Of a DNA stretch of 64,000 nucleotides, positions 44,701 through 56,439 are shown one piece after another. The stretch is from Hexactinellida sp. DTS-2022 (lineage: Eukaryota > Porifera > Hexactinellida), in assembly GCA_028753945.1 (NCBI GenBank), contig JAPNXP010000001.1:4702501-4766500 (forward strand), given 5' to 3'. The notes below the pieces were generated by a model that saw only the letters and a list, made by a program, of their open reading frames with translations, was not told the origin of the DNA and searched no databases. Each line of letters begins with the position of its first letter. The stretch's first letter is position 1. The translations under genes were made by a program, and so were the position numbers.

Positions 44701-47700
44701 TGCAGTTCAGCTGGTAGTTGCAGTGGGTGGTGTGCTCCAGGCTCTTCTGGAAGGGGCCGAATGTGTCCTTGTGCGCCTCCTGCAGATAGAAACAGGACTG
44801 GTAGAGCTGGTTCAGGAAGAGGAACACCCGCATCTGGTCTGAGCGGAGGGCGTGGTCCGAGCTCTTTACCTTCTCGAACACAAAGGTTAGCCGCTCAAAT
44901 ATGTGTGAAGTGTGGTAGGCAGATGCGAGCAGCGATGGCAGGTAGGCGTGTAGGATCGAGACTACGGGTATCCTGAAGGAGAGCTGCAGCTCCTTCGGAC
45001 AAGGAGGGGGAGATTCTATGTTGGGGTGGCAGTCCTTCATGCTGTCTTCGTCTTGCATGATTACGATAACATCGAATAGGAACTCGATCAGCTTGTTGAT
45101 GCTTCCTGAGAGGTCCAATAGCTCCACGATAAATATGAGCTTGGGGAGGCAGAGCAGTTTGTTTCTTTTGTAATTTGTCGCGCAAGAGGAGGCCACCTCT
45201 TGCTGTAGACAAATTGGAAGGATTGAGAAGTTTTTCAGTACTTGTTTCGAGGGATACTGATCAAACCTCGCGCCTGCGAATTCTATCACTTCATCCTTGG
45301 TTGCAGCTAGCACCTTGAGACAGTACTCCTTCATAGCGCCTACACCATATAGCAGAGAGGCTCTCTGGGCTTCCACTCTGTCGCTGCAGTCGGGGGCAGG
45401 AAAGTGGACCACGTAGTAGTATGTCTTAGGCAACTTCTGCTCCTCTTCGCCTGGGGCGCCGGTTCTCGGGGGCTTGGGCTTAGGGGAGTTGCTCCTGGTG
45501 AGGTGCGACACGGGCTCCTTGAGGAGCGGCGCTACTTCGCCTGGTTCGGGCTGCGAAGAGGATTGGGAGGACAGAGTGCAGTTAGTATCCTCCTCCTTGA
45601 GTAGGGTGCTGTCAAACAAAGGGTCTAAGTAGGGACGGGGGGGCGGCAACTTGTAGGAGTCCGGGATCTTGATGTTGTGTTTGGGGAGATTGGATATGTA
45701 CGAGTGTTTTAAGTTAATTCCTTCAAAGTCTCCTCTCGCGACGAGGAACTTGAGATATCGCTCGAACGAGAATACCTCTCTCTGGATCAGCTCCGAGAAG
45801 AGAATGCATATAAGGAGGAAAGCGGCATTCTTGGGACTATGCTTACTGGTCGGACTAGACTCGTTTCTGTAGAGAAACAGAAACAATTAATTTGTGAGTT
45901 TATTACTGCGACTAATGGGAGAATAAAATTCAATAAATCTATTTCTCAAGGCACTGGAAGATGGTCATTTCCTAATAACTGATTTAGCAAGGGTGTATGT
46001 ATAAATTGGTTAACAACTTTTCAATATACAAACCCGGCTTGACAAAAGTGAATCTTTAATGTTAAAAATACCTTACCAGTGGCTGAAAATTACATTAGAA
46101 AAGGTGTTGGCCAATATAAAGTAATTCTTTAAACAGGCGCGGCACGTCCTTTCGAAAAGTGGTACGGCGGATAATTTTACAATATTCGAATGTGGTCCGG
46201 TGAACCGCACCAGGTAATTGAATGTGGTCTGGCGATCATTAAACATTAATTGAATAAATTATCAATAAATTGTTTAATTGCGAACATATAGAGGTGGTAC
46301 ATCAAAGCTGGTGACTCTGAAAAGTGGTACGCGCTCGCCGCACCAACCGTACCGGGTATGATATCCCTAATTTAAAGCATAATATAGATATGCATAATAA
46401 AGCGATAGTGCCACTATAAAACTTCCCTGTAAACCGATTATTGTCGACAATTAAAGTAGACCTCAGTTATAATGCACTTGGTAGTATCAGTACGTACATC
46501 GGAAATATGTACTTATTTTCCATCCTTATAACGCAGTTCTACTGTATTTAATAAATAAATAAATGAATTCATAAAGCCAATAGGATAAAATGAGAATCAC
46601 TAACCTGTCTAGGAAGCTAACGAGAGCCTGCTGGAAGGGAAATGCGTCTCTATTAGCCAGATCTGGACTACTTACAGATACTGTGTCCATAAAGTCCTCC
46701 TCAAACTCCCCAAACTCGTTCAGCAAACTTTCCACGAACTGTCCGGCCTTCTCCCTTTGTCTTGCCCAGATCAGCCCTGAGACCAGCAAGGGTCTGTGTC
46801 TGCCCACCTGATCAGCCGCCACGGCCCACCGACACAGCAGCTGGATAATGGTGTCGTCTCGGAGAGAGAGGGACTGCAGCGTGTCCGGCGAGTGGAACAC
46901 TCTCCGGTACAGGTCCAACAGTCTCGTCTTGGAAGTTACGTCAGTTAACTTGAAAGAGTTGAGATTATCGAGTATATCTACCAGCTCCCGCACAGCTGCC
47001 CCGCGGGAGGAGGCCTGTATCCCGACAGAAGACCACTTCCTCTCCGCCGTACGCCTTCTCTCTCTCAGCTCTTGCACTCTCTGGGACAGTTGTGTGTAAA
47101 TCTAGGGAAATATAATTTATTATACGTACAGTAACTCTCGTAAACACGAACAAGGATAAGGCGAAATATCGGTTGAGACAGAGGGCGGCAACTAGAGGTA
47201 TATTAATTAGTACATACTTAATTTCAAGTATTTTTGTGGTCATGAGACCCATCCGGTTACAATGTAAACGCAAGTTCAGTCTAAAAAATGAGCGCTAGCA
47301 ATTAATCAAATAATAAAGCAAAATACGCAAAATACGTTTTTCCTTCCCAATACCCACTTCCAAGCCCCCTATAACCCCAACATCGGCGCAATGCCTGTAC
47401 GATAATCTACTTATTACTGAAGCAATACAACTAAGTGTGGGCTGTTGTAACAACCTGAGAAGGAGTGAGGTTCGAGTCCGGCTGTGGGAGGATGGGGAGC
47501 GAGGTGATATCCACAGGGAGCTTGTCCAGCGGGAAGGTGTATCTGGTCTCATTCGGTAGCCAGATTAGAGCGAGAGGACACTCCAACACTATACAGTGTA
47601 GAATGGCAGATAGCTTGAGAGTGAGGGAGTAAGAGGGGAGGTTCATATCTGTCCTCGCCTCGCTCTCCCCAGCTCTGGACCGATGTTCCTCCTCGCAGTA

Positions 47701-49928
47701 GAGAGAGTCCGAATCGTGCAGCTGTATCAACTTGCGGATGCACAGGTCGGCAAGACTCCGGCTTAGGAACTGGGAGCACAGCAGCTCCTCCACGAAGAGC
47801 ATCACCAGCGGCAGAAATGCAAGGAGAGACTCGTTTGACTTCTTCTGCTCTAAAGATTCTATCAGATTCCTGAGGAACGCGTGTCTATCCAGGAGCCCGT
47901 CTTGATACAGCTTGAAACACAGCTGCACTAGGTACAGCAGCTGTTCTCCATTTGTAGCAGGACCGGTAGGAGCTGTAAGAAGAATGAACAGAGAATAAAA
48001 GCATATAATAGTAATAATATAGTAGACTCTCGTTAATAACACCATGGTATCGTCGAAAATTTGTATTAACAAGCCATTTGCATGCATTTGTTGCATTGCT
48101 AGGGAAAGTAAACTTTGTTGACCTTAACCAGGGGCTGTCACTTGGAGGGACGGTTGATTACTAGTGGGAATAAAGAATCCTCGGGAGGCAGGCGACCCAC
48201 CAATATAACTTTGTTCTACATATTTGTACACAACACTTTGATTTATTTTAATCTTTGATAAAATTTGTTAATTCAGAACAATTCTACGATTTGCTAGCAT
48301 TGTAAAGTCCTCAACAATTTTCTTTATATCATATAAAGCACAGAACTAAGATGAACAATCGTGTTACTGAGGGAGTATTAGTGCACCCTGGCGCTTTCAT
48401 TGACCTAATCTTACCCACTAGCAGATTCAGAAATGTTATAAAAGGGGGGGGGGGGTGGTTCAAGAAATAAAGCGAGCGCTTGTTAGGGGGTCTGGGGTAG
48501 GCCCCAATATTTTTAAAAAATTATATATACTCGGAAGTAATTTTATTGGCTATTCTAATTTCTAAATATAACTACCGTTAATACTCGAATAGTAGCCTAG
48601 GCGATTATTGTTTTTTTTTCCGCCATTTTGTGCCCAAAGTTTTTATGAATATTCGAAAATATCACATCTTTTGACATCTATTTATTATAGTCGGTTAATA
48701 AGCGTATTGAAAATTATAATAAATAATAATGTTTACTCCGGGCAGTTGTAATAAATGTTTATTTGCTACTTTGGGGGGCTACTATTCGAGTATATACGGT
48801 ATACTATAAAATTATTATTATCTTGGATTGACTCCAACCCAAACGAAAGAAAGAGTCAATAACTGGATACAAGTACTGTACTGTCACGAGTGCATTATCT
48901 TTGCTAGTTCTCAAAGGGGGGGGGGGGGGGGGGGGGGGGGGTTTATATTATAATTACAGTTTAATGATTTCCTTAAAATATCCATGGTGATATGGATCGG
49001 TGGGATGAGTTGAACAAGTTGCGATATTCTACTGTTTGGATAATTTAAAGAGGACTATTTTATACAAAAACATTGGGACCAGCCTGGGGAGTTCGGTTAA
49101 TCGAAGATTCCGGATAATCGAGGTTACACTGCACTGTAGCATGCTACCGTTAATTACCTGGATTTACTATTGACTGTATTATTGTAAACACTTTACCGTT
49201 TGAGGATTGAGCTTGTGGGGATCCTTTATTCTCTCCGATCAGCTGATTCGGTTGTCCCTTGAACTTGTTAGCCACAAAATCCAAGAGAGTTGTTGTCCAC
49301 TCGGGAGACGGGTCAGTATTTTTCCTACCTCTCTTCTCCGTTGTGAAGTGATGAGCATTGTTCATCTTGATGAACCAAGACGCTCTATCAAGTGGCACCA
49401 TATATCGCCACAGATACTCAAACACATCCTCCTTACGCATCGTTACAAGAACCTACATAAAAAGGAATAACAGTAAACCAGTGCAGTTGCTACGCAAAAT
49501 AAATATACTTTCTTCTGGATGATGGAGTTGATGCTAGCTGCTCCGCTGAGATCCTGGAAGAAGGAGGTAACTTTTATTTCATTGACGCTTGGCTTGATGT
49601 TCTGAAAATACTCCTTGGAGGTTGCGGGGCGCTTCTTGATGAGGGACTCGTAGGAGTAGAGCTCCTGCTTATTCTTATAGACTATCATACTTTGTAAGCT
49701 AGACTGCAGGTCTCCTGAGTTGATAGAGGAGACTTCAAGCTGAGCAGAGCTCCGTTCTTCTTTCACGTCCAGAGAGGAGACAGTGTACCTAAATCCGCCT
49801 TTCAGATTGCTCTCGGTGAGCTCGTCCTCTTTCTGCTTTCCGTCCTGTGCATAGACGTCAGGGGGGCCTAGTTTACACTTCTTCAGAGGCCTGCTCTCGC
49901 GTGAGGGGTAGAAAGAGAGCATTTTCAT
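41732..49928 (-). CDS. MED12: Mediator complex subunit 12, five exons
   Basis: MED12 activates the CDK8/cyclin C kinase module of Mediator. Exons on the minus strand are 49928-49509, 49452-49158, 47972-47455, 47101-46605 and 45866-41732. All are GT-AG, every junction is in phase, and they give about 1954 residues (human 2177). Exon 1 has the signature [20 protein letters not shown]. Exon 2 carries the Med12 domain ([20 protein letters not shown]). Exon 3 has [20 protein letters not shown]. Exon 4 has the LCEWAV-type block [20 protein letters not shown]. Exon 5 covers the rest, including [20 protein letters not shown] and a Gln/Asn/Tyr-rich C-terminal tail. The first intron is only 56 nt. The intron at 45867-46604 holds a small pogo-like MITE (46453-46544), and 47973-49157 contains a G homopolymer and other repeats. 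Confidence 0.96.
46453..46544. mobile_element. Small pogo-like MITE in a MED12 intron
   Basis: AAGTAGACCTCAGTTATAAT pairs with TTATAACGCAGTTCTACTG, followed by TA. Upstream in the same intron (46140-46350) is a repeat shared with 10490-10745. Confidence 0.6.
48914..48942. repeat. G homopolymer, about 29 bases
   Basis: An uninterrupted G run in the third-largest MED12 interval (intron 47973-49157). A shorter G run is at 48446-48457. The exact length is uncertain in any assembly. Confidence 0.85.
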
Positions 49929-50831
49929 AACTCTCTAGAGTTTCAAGTTATAATGGTATACAAAGAATTGTTAGGCATTCGTTTTGACAAATAAATTAGG
50001 GAGTAAAGATACAAAAAATATGTAAAGTAACGGTACCGTTGAAATTCAGGGCCGTAGGAAGTTGTTCGACTGTGGCCTGACCACTTCCTACGGCCTTGGA
50101 AATTAATTAAAATGTACTAGGTATCAGAAAAAACTAGCGAGCTCCGTGGCAGTACACAACGAACTAATACTTAACAGTCCAATAAGGGAGTGATTGAATA
50201 TATTAGTCACATAAGCTTTATTATTTAAATTTGGTGACCGAAAAAATTGGTCCGGGGACCAAATTTTCCCATAATATTGATCCCCCGCAGGCTTGGACCG
50301 GGTCAAGATTTCATGACTCGATGACTCGGTAAGCTCAGACTCGGTACCCGGTAAGTGACCCGGTTGACCCGTTAAATAAGTATAGAGTGACCAGCGATAC
50401 CAAAGAAATTCAATTGAAGTATATACTATGTTTCATAAATATTAAACGCCTTACTATCTTAGATGATCTTAAATTATCTAAGTTATATAATTCTACAAAC
50501 CAATTAAATTTAATTAGCATACTGTGAAGAACCGGGTCAAATCAAAATTAAGAGACCCGGTCCAAGCCTGATCACCCGGACCATTTTTTTCGTAGAAAAT
50601 TGGTCGGGGGACCAAAATTTAATGGAATTTTGGACCTAGGACCATTTTTCCAAGGGAATTTGGTCCCCTTGAATAATTTTCCAGAGACAGGCCTTTTCAG
50701 CAGGTACGCGTCTTGAATCAGATCTTGAGTCTCCCAAATCTCATCTTGATTCTAAAGAATTATTGAGTAACTAAATTAACATAAACCTCAGAGCAGTGTA
50801 TTATCAGAATTTGTAAATACGCTCCAAATCC

Positions 50832-50900
50832 GGGGCCCGTATTCACTAAGATTACTTAGTACTTAAGTACGTACTTAACTTCTTAGTGAATACGGGCCCC
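50832..50900. mobile_element. Minimal inverted-repeat element
   Basis: GGGGCCCGTATTCACTAAG and its complement CTTAGTGAATACGGGCCCC enclose TACTTAAGTACG-type words. It is a tiny relative of 15449-16012. Confidence 0.8.
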
Positions 50901-51164
50901 GGTCTGATCCAATTTTCATCGCCTAAATAACAAATTAATGTTTCTGTATAGGCTAAAATTCAAAAATCATGCTCCAAAGGAGCGTCTCGCACTCCTGGAT
51001 AATTCCTTGCTTCAGAGTGACCAACTTCCACAGAAGGACCAAATTTCCATGAATATTTTGGTCCCCGGGCCAATTTTCCAAGGGGACCAAAATTTCCGTG
51101 ACAGGCCTGTTGTATCGTATTTTGAGGCGCTATCGTATATTGAGGCGCTGTATGATCAGGGTTG

Positions 51165-51645
51165 CCGTGGGTATGGGAATCTTGTGGGAATTCCCACAGG
51201 ATTCCCATATGGGATGGGAATGGGAAATTTTTTTAGCCTGTGGGAATTCCCACATGTGGGAATCCTGTGGGAAACCTATGGGAATTCCCACATGTGGGAA
51301 TCCTATGGGAATTCCCATAGGACTATCATTAGAATTTCCACACATTCATATAGATCATCATGTTACAATAAAGCATAGTGTACATTATGGTTGTAGACAA
51401 ACCATAATGATTCATGAACACTATATATGCGAATTCCCATACGTAGGAATCCTGTGTAAAATTGTAAATGCTATGGGATTTCCCACATGTGGGAATCCTG
51501 TGGGAATCCTATGGGAAATCCTGTGGGAATCCTATGGGAAATCCTGTGGGAATCCTATGGGAAATCCTGTGGGAATCCTATGGGAATTCCCACAGAAATC
51601 CTGTGGGAATGGGATGGGAATGGGAATGAAAATTTCCTTCCCACG
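51165..51645. repeat. GGGAATCC / TATGGGAATTCCCA array
   Basis: Some 25 copies of the palindrome-prone words TGGGAATCC, TATGGGAATTCCCA and CACATGTGGGAATCC in irregular order, split at 51330-51430 by ordinary AT-rich sequence. Open frames here are by-products of the repeat. Confidence 0.85.
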
Positions 51646-52499
51646 GCAACCCTGCAGTATGATACACTAATATAAACTATGGATATGCTATTACAAATTA
51701 TACTGTGGTATTTTGAGGCTCTAGTAGATTGAGACGCTACTATAAATGTGATTTCCTATCATTTACGAGATAATTTATCGTAGATACTCGCAAATTTATG
51801 ATAAGTAATCAATTTTACATTAACTAAAATTAACTAAATTCTCGAAATGGAAAATTGTTTACTACGCGCCTCAAAATACTACAATATAATATTAATAGCG
51901 CATCCATGATTCACTTAAGTTATACAGAGTCTAGAGTTCATGATATAATGCAAAATGATAGGAAATGGTTTATATTAGTGTATCATACAGCGCCTCAAAA
52001 TACGATACAACAGGCCTATAAATTAATAGTCAAATTTGAAATTTTAATTATGTCATCATTCGATAATGAGTAAGCATATTGGCAATTCGGTGTGTCCAAC
52101 ATGTTCCCATAATTAATGTACATGTTATATTAAATTTTCAGATTTATAACTCGTAGAGGGTGCGAATCAGAGCGATTAAGTAAATTTTCACAATGTGATA
52201 ATGACGTCATAACTTGGCGAGGAGTGGGAAATTTTGAGTAGAAGTAGTAGTAGTCTAGTAGAGTATAATTGTCGTGGGCCAAAAGTTACCCTATTGGAAA
52301 CCGTGCAGTTTCCTCAATCAACGAAGAATATTCAACAAATACTTAAACTGATATACAGCCTTCTTAGTCAGGTCGCTTAACATCGAATTGTATCGGGATA
52401 CGCTGGACCAAAGCACCATATTTTTTGAGGTAATCTTCATGGCCCGGCATCGAATTTTTCCGCGGCCCCACGTCGAACGGCTATATTTTCGATTTGTTA

Positions 52500-53215
52500 A
52501 TAGCGGCTCTCTGTTAAAGTCCGTTTCAAGATAAGACTATAAGAAACAGAATATTTCATAAATGTCAGAAGCAGCATAATTCTCGTTAAAGATTGTATGA
52601 CTGAGTCGATTATTTTAAGGTTTCTCCCTTCAATATCTAATGTTGCAGAACGTCCCTGGATTACTTGATTGACGATGTCAATGAGAGCCATAATTTTAAA
52701 CCAAACAGTTGACATCATGATGCATGATACATTAGAATGATTGGATATATTTGATTGTCCCTAAGACCTCAGATTTTGCCTTGCTAGCTGATAATAGGTT
52801 AAGTTCCTAAAGGCTTTCTAAAGCTAATAAAACTCCAGGCAGCTGGTTAGAAAAGGCCCGAATGCTTGAGATCCGAGCGGTCCATCTAGTTTCTGACAGT
52901 CGATGAAGGAATGCTCCTATGTGATTCTGTTTTACACTGGCAGCAAATATATTGTAAACAGTCCGAACAGTATCAAAGAAAGTGACTGCTTTATTGTAAG
53001 ATTCTGCTGCATCAGTGCCGCAAAGATTTAATGAGTGACAAGCGCAGGGTGAGTAGAAGCAGAGAGGATTTTTGCGATTTTTTTAGATTGGACACCCTTG
53101 TATATGCCAGACATATTGGCAGCATTGTCATATCCCTGCCCACGACAATCTTGGTAAGAAATATTTGATTCATTGAGAAAGGTAATTATCATCGCAGATC
53201 TGCATCAGTCTTTTC
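52500..53215 (-). pseudogene. hAT transposase remnant (ZMYM1/DUF4371-like)
   Basis: Minus-strand frames give, in order, MIITFLNESNISYQDCRGQG followed by YDNAANMSGIYKGVQ (the hAT RGQGYDGAxNMSG block). After a one-base shift come PCACHSLNLCGTDAAESYNK and HRLSETRWTARISSIRAFSN. After stops comes WFKIMALIDIVNQVIQGRSA. These are the catalytic-core and later blocks of ZMYM1-like hAT transposases. The C-terminal dimerisation domain is missing, and the N-terminal part is cut by the insertion at about 53236-53575. The copy is inactive. Confidence 0.8.
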
Positions 53216-53235
53216 AAAGTTGTTGTTAAATGTAT

Positions 53236-53578
53236 AGAATCGTTGTTGGATTTTGTTCATATTGTTAGCTAGTGTTGTGAAGACATGCCCTAGCCTACAG
53301 GAGTACCTCCCTGGGAAAGAGGTAGGTCGTACTGTTAGGATTGTTAGGAAGCAGGGCCTGGCAGTGCGACTGGTAGCCTGTGTTCCGACACTAGGTTGGC
53401 GGGAGGCGCAATAAGAGTGGTCGAGGGTTACCCTCCTGATGAGTCCTTGAGATAGGACGAAACCACTACTCATGGCATCCCCATGAGGTAGGGTCCGCGA
53501 TGGCCGCTAGTCTTCATACTAGTCGGTGGCCCTAGCTCATGACAGAAGTGTGAGTAAACAAATAAATTTCAACCTCCA
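53236..53578 (+). mobile_element. Insertion carrying a hammerhead ribozyme, probable retroelement
   Basis: This GC-richer block of about 340 bases interrupts the hAT remnant. It contains the ribozyme at 53417-53466 and a stem (CTAGTCTTCATACTAG, about 53507-53522). It ends in GTGAGTAAACAAATAAA, which looks like a retroelement tail. No coding domain is recognised. The borders are approximate, and the retroelement nature is inferred from the tail and the ribozyme. Confidence 0.45.
53417..53466 (+). ncRNA. Hammerhead ribozyme (type III topology)
   Basis: All conserved core elements are present in order. Stem III strand GTGG is followed by U-C at 53421-53422 (G-U-C cleavage triplet). Stem I hairpin GAGGG-TTA-CCCTC spans 53423-53435. 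CTGATGA is at 53436-53442. Stem II GTCC...GGAC with an 8-nt loop spans 53443-53458. GAAA is at 53459-53462 and the closing CCAC at 53463-53466. Stems I and II are perfectly paired, and stem III (GUGGU/ACCAC) has five pairs and is the open stem. Predicted self-cleavage is after 53422. Hammerheads are known in animal SINE-like repeats, Penelope-like elements and retrozymes, but mostly in type I form. Confidence 0.85.
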
Positions 53579-54004
53579 TTTATGGCATGAATTAAACCCA
53601 TTCTTAATTAAAATTTGTCTTCTCCCATCAGACGCAAAATTTTATGCTGAATCCAATGATGAAATAAAAATTGGGGGTTTAGTATAACATTTTTTTAGTT
53701 ATGGACCAGAAATTCTTTGTATGGTGTTAAAAATGTGTCCAAAATTTGTTAATCAAAAATCGTAACCCAGGTGCAAATTAGACGGTAACAACGCACCTAT
53801 ATGCCAAGTTTTCAGGCCATTAAGGAATGTGCAAGTTTGTGAACAATGGCCGACAAAATAAATTTCTAAGATTTCTTCACAAATAAAACTTTAAATTAGT
53901 GGACACGATTCACCAGGATATATGCATACAAAATATGCAATATCAAGTGATTGTCTATACTAGAAGTTGAACTTTACTCCATTTTAGTTTCAATATGGCG
54001 GTCG
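53579..54004. other. Flank between ribozyme element and transposon
   Basis: AT-rich. The stretch 53750-53830 (ATCGTAACCCAGGTGCAAAT and onward) is a direct copy of 63264-63345 on the other side of the transposon. No gene is seen. Confidence 0.6.
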
Positions 54005-54218
54005 ATTTAAAAGTACCTGGCGCATGCGGTACTACTACTACTACATACTACATTTAATACGTATAGGCAACATTCCTATGAAATGTGACCGTTTCCAATG
54101 TGAATAGTATGTTTAAATGGAATGTTCAAATATTTTAACTACAAAACATATTAATTGTGGTTACCCGTTATATACCAATATTACTAATTGGAATGTATGC
54201 ATAATTTGGTTTCGAATT

Positions 54219-54930
54219 TAAGGCTAAGGTTCGCCTGGAGATGGAGAAAGTACATTGGCTTGTTATATTCAGCCCTTAAACGCTTTCGAATTTGCTATTG
54301 TTTAAGACAAAGTTTGACTCTCTAGCTTATATACTTCCCGACTTACAGCAAGGTATGTGAATATGGAACTGAATGACAAATGATTGACCACAACATTAAT
54401 TGAAAATTATTCATAACTCGAGTCATAACTGAAATTTGGGTTATTATAAATGCGATGTTAGAGTCGCTATAGTTAGTACAAAGTAAATGCTTGGGGGCGA
54501 TAGAGAGCATAATATGATCAAATGTTTACTTTTCACACTACGTGGGTGATCAGTCGGAATTTTCAGGATGATGAAACATTCCTGAAAATTTCCGACCGAT
54601 CACCCACGTAGTGTGAAAAGTAAACATTTGATCATATTATGCTCTCTATCGCCCCCAAGCATTTACTTTGTACTAACTATAGCGACTCTAACATCGCATT
54701 TATAATAACCCAAATTTCAGTTATGACTCGAGTTATGAATAATTTTCAATTAATGTTGTGGTCAATCATTTGTCATTCAGTTCCATATTCACATACCTTG
54801 CTGTAAGTCGGGAAGTATATAAGCTAGAGAGTCAAACTTTGTCTTAAACAATAGCAAATTCGAAAGCGTTTAAGGGCTGAATATAACAAGCCAATGTACT
54901 TTCTCCATCTCCAGGCGAACCTTATCCTTA
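54219..54930. repeat. Near-perfect inverted repeat, arms about 350 bp
   Basis: The left arm 54219-54567 and right arm 54581-54930 are reverse complements with about two mismatches and one 1-base indel, separated by a 13-base spacer. The right arm ends 69 bases before the transposase ATG, so it probably contains that gene's promoter/leader. The left arm is an inverse copy facing the left terminus. Confidence 0.9.
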
Positions 54931-55329
54931 AAACTATAAAAAGTTTTTGTCGTTCCTTAATTTGTTTTGCAAATCAAGTTCTCAAACACTTAGATTATAA
55001 TGGCAGAATACTTCACTTGCTCAATGATGTCTCTGAATTCGAAAAACAAAAAAAGAAAAGCAGAGGAAGAAGACATCACTTTTCTGACAGAGGATGTAAG
55101 GAGAGTGCATTTTGCAGAGGAACCCTTGATTATTTCAGAATTTAACGTATCACAAAGTAAGTGTTCTATTTATATAAATTATATTTGTTGTGAAATACTA
55201 TTTTTTATAGCGTGCGATGAAAATGAGGATTACTCAGAACTTATTAAAGAAATAGAACTTTCTACTATTGAACAGTATGTAAGAATCTTAATTGAGGAGT
55301 CTCAACTGTGTCAATTAGAGGACAGTAAA

Positions 55330-55354
55330 TCTATATTATTAAATCTCGATTGTT

Positions 55355-55409
<55 letters not shown>

Positions 55410-56439
55410 TTTGTTTGTTTGTCCGGATTGTATTAAAGTGATGGGGGACTAGAAACCGCATTTATTATTGAGATAGAGACTAAGTTCCAAATGTTATAAT
55501 AGGTAAACAAGTATGCTGAACACGAATTTCGCGTTTATAAATTTATCATATTAATATTTGTTGTTGTTGTTGTTTACACAAAATAGGTAAACAAATTAAT
55601 GAAAATTCAAAATCAACCTTGAAGTTAGCTTTCAACGGGTATTATAGGTAAACAAGTATGCTGAACACGATTTTCGCGGTTAAAAATTTATAATATGAAT
55701 ATTTGTTGTTGTTGTTTACACAAAATAGGTAAACAAATTAATGAAAATTCAGAATCAACCTAGAAGTTAGCTTTCAACGAGTATTATAGGTAAACAAGTA
55801 TGCTGAACACGATTTTCGCGGTCAAAAATTTATAATATGAATATTTGTTGTTGTTGTTTACACAAAATAGGTAAACAAATTAATGAAAATTCAAAATCAA
55901 CCTAGAAGTTAGCTTTCAACGGGTATTATAGGTAAACAAGTATGCTGAACACGATTTTCGCGGTTAAAAATTTATAATATGAATATTTGTTGTTGTTGTT
56001 TACACAAAATAGGTAAACAAATTAATGAAAATTCAGAATCAACCTAGAAGTTAGCTTTCAACGAGTATTATAGGTAAACAAGTATGCTGAACACGATTTT
56101 CGCGTTTATAAATTTATAATATGAATATTTGTTGTTGTTGTTTACACAAAATAGCTAAACAAATTAATGAAAATTCAAAATCAACCTAGAAGTTAGCTTT
56201 CAATGGGTATTATAAGTAAACAAGTGTGCTGAACACGAATTTCGCATTTATAAAATTCTAATATGAGTATTTGTTGTTGTTGTTGTTTACACAAATAGGT
56301 AAACAAATTAATGAAAATTAGATAGCTATCTACCATTTCCATGGTAGAAAATGTGAGGAGTAAGGCCGCACAGCGGCCGTCAACTTGAGGTGCGTAGCAC
56401 CGATCTGTCGCAAAGCGACCGAGACCGAAGGGCTCGTAT
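55330..56439 (+). mobile_element. Helitron-like element with 142-bp tandem repeats, inside a transposase exon
   Basis: It begins TCTATATTATTAAATCTCG, has a (GT)n tract at 55360-55405 and TCCGGATTGTATTAAAGTGA, and ends GACCGAAGGGCTCGTA. The middle (about 55495-56330) is a 142-bp unit repeated more than five times, each with GGTAAACAAGTATGCTGAAC and TTGTTGTTGTTTACAC. It lies between AGTAA and TGTTAT of the transposase exon. No coding capacity. Confidence 0.75.

Larger units (their letters stand above)
49929..52499. other. Repeat-rich interval upstream of MED12
   Basis: The MED12 promoter should lie just above 49928. Beyond it are a 50-base inverted repeat (50048-50098, GGCCGTAGGAAGT arms), a GGACCAAATTTTCC-type repeat in several orientations (50225-50300, 50580-50690, 51035-51105), a 69-base palindrome (50832-50900), a GGGAATCC array (51165-51645) and the inverse copy of the 16540-16850 repeat (52060-52340). 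No gene is seen. Confidence 0.6.

Noticed and set aside
50938-51675. Overlapping frames with repeated ESCGNSH/PMGIP words
   Set aside because: By-products of the GGGAATCC array; all frames stay open because the repeat lacks stops.
53189-53473. 94-codon minus-strand frame
   Set aside because: It spans the border of the hAT remnant and the ribozyme element and overlaps the ribozyme antisense. It has no protein similarity.
55331-56439. GT microsatellite and periodic repeats as a CRISPR-like array
   Set aside because: The 142-bp unit is contiguous without unique spacers and belongs to a Helitron-like element in a eukaryote.
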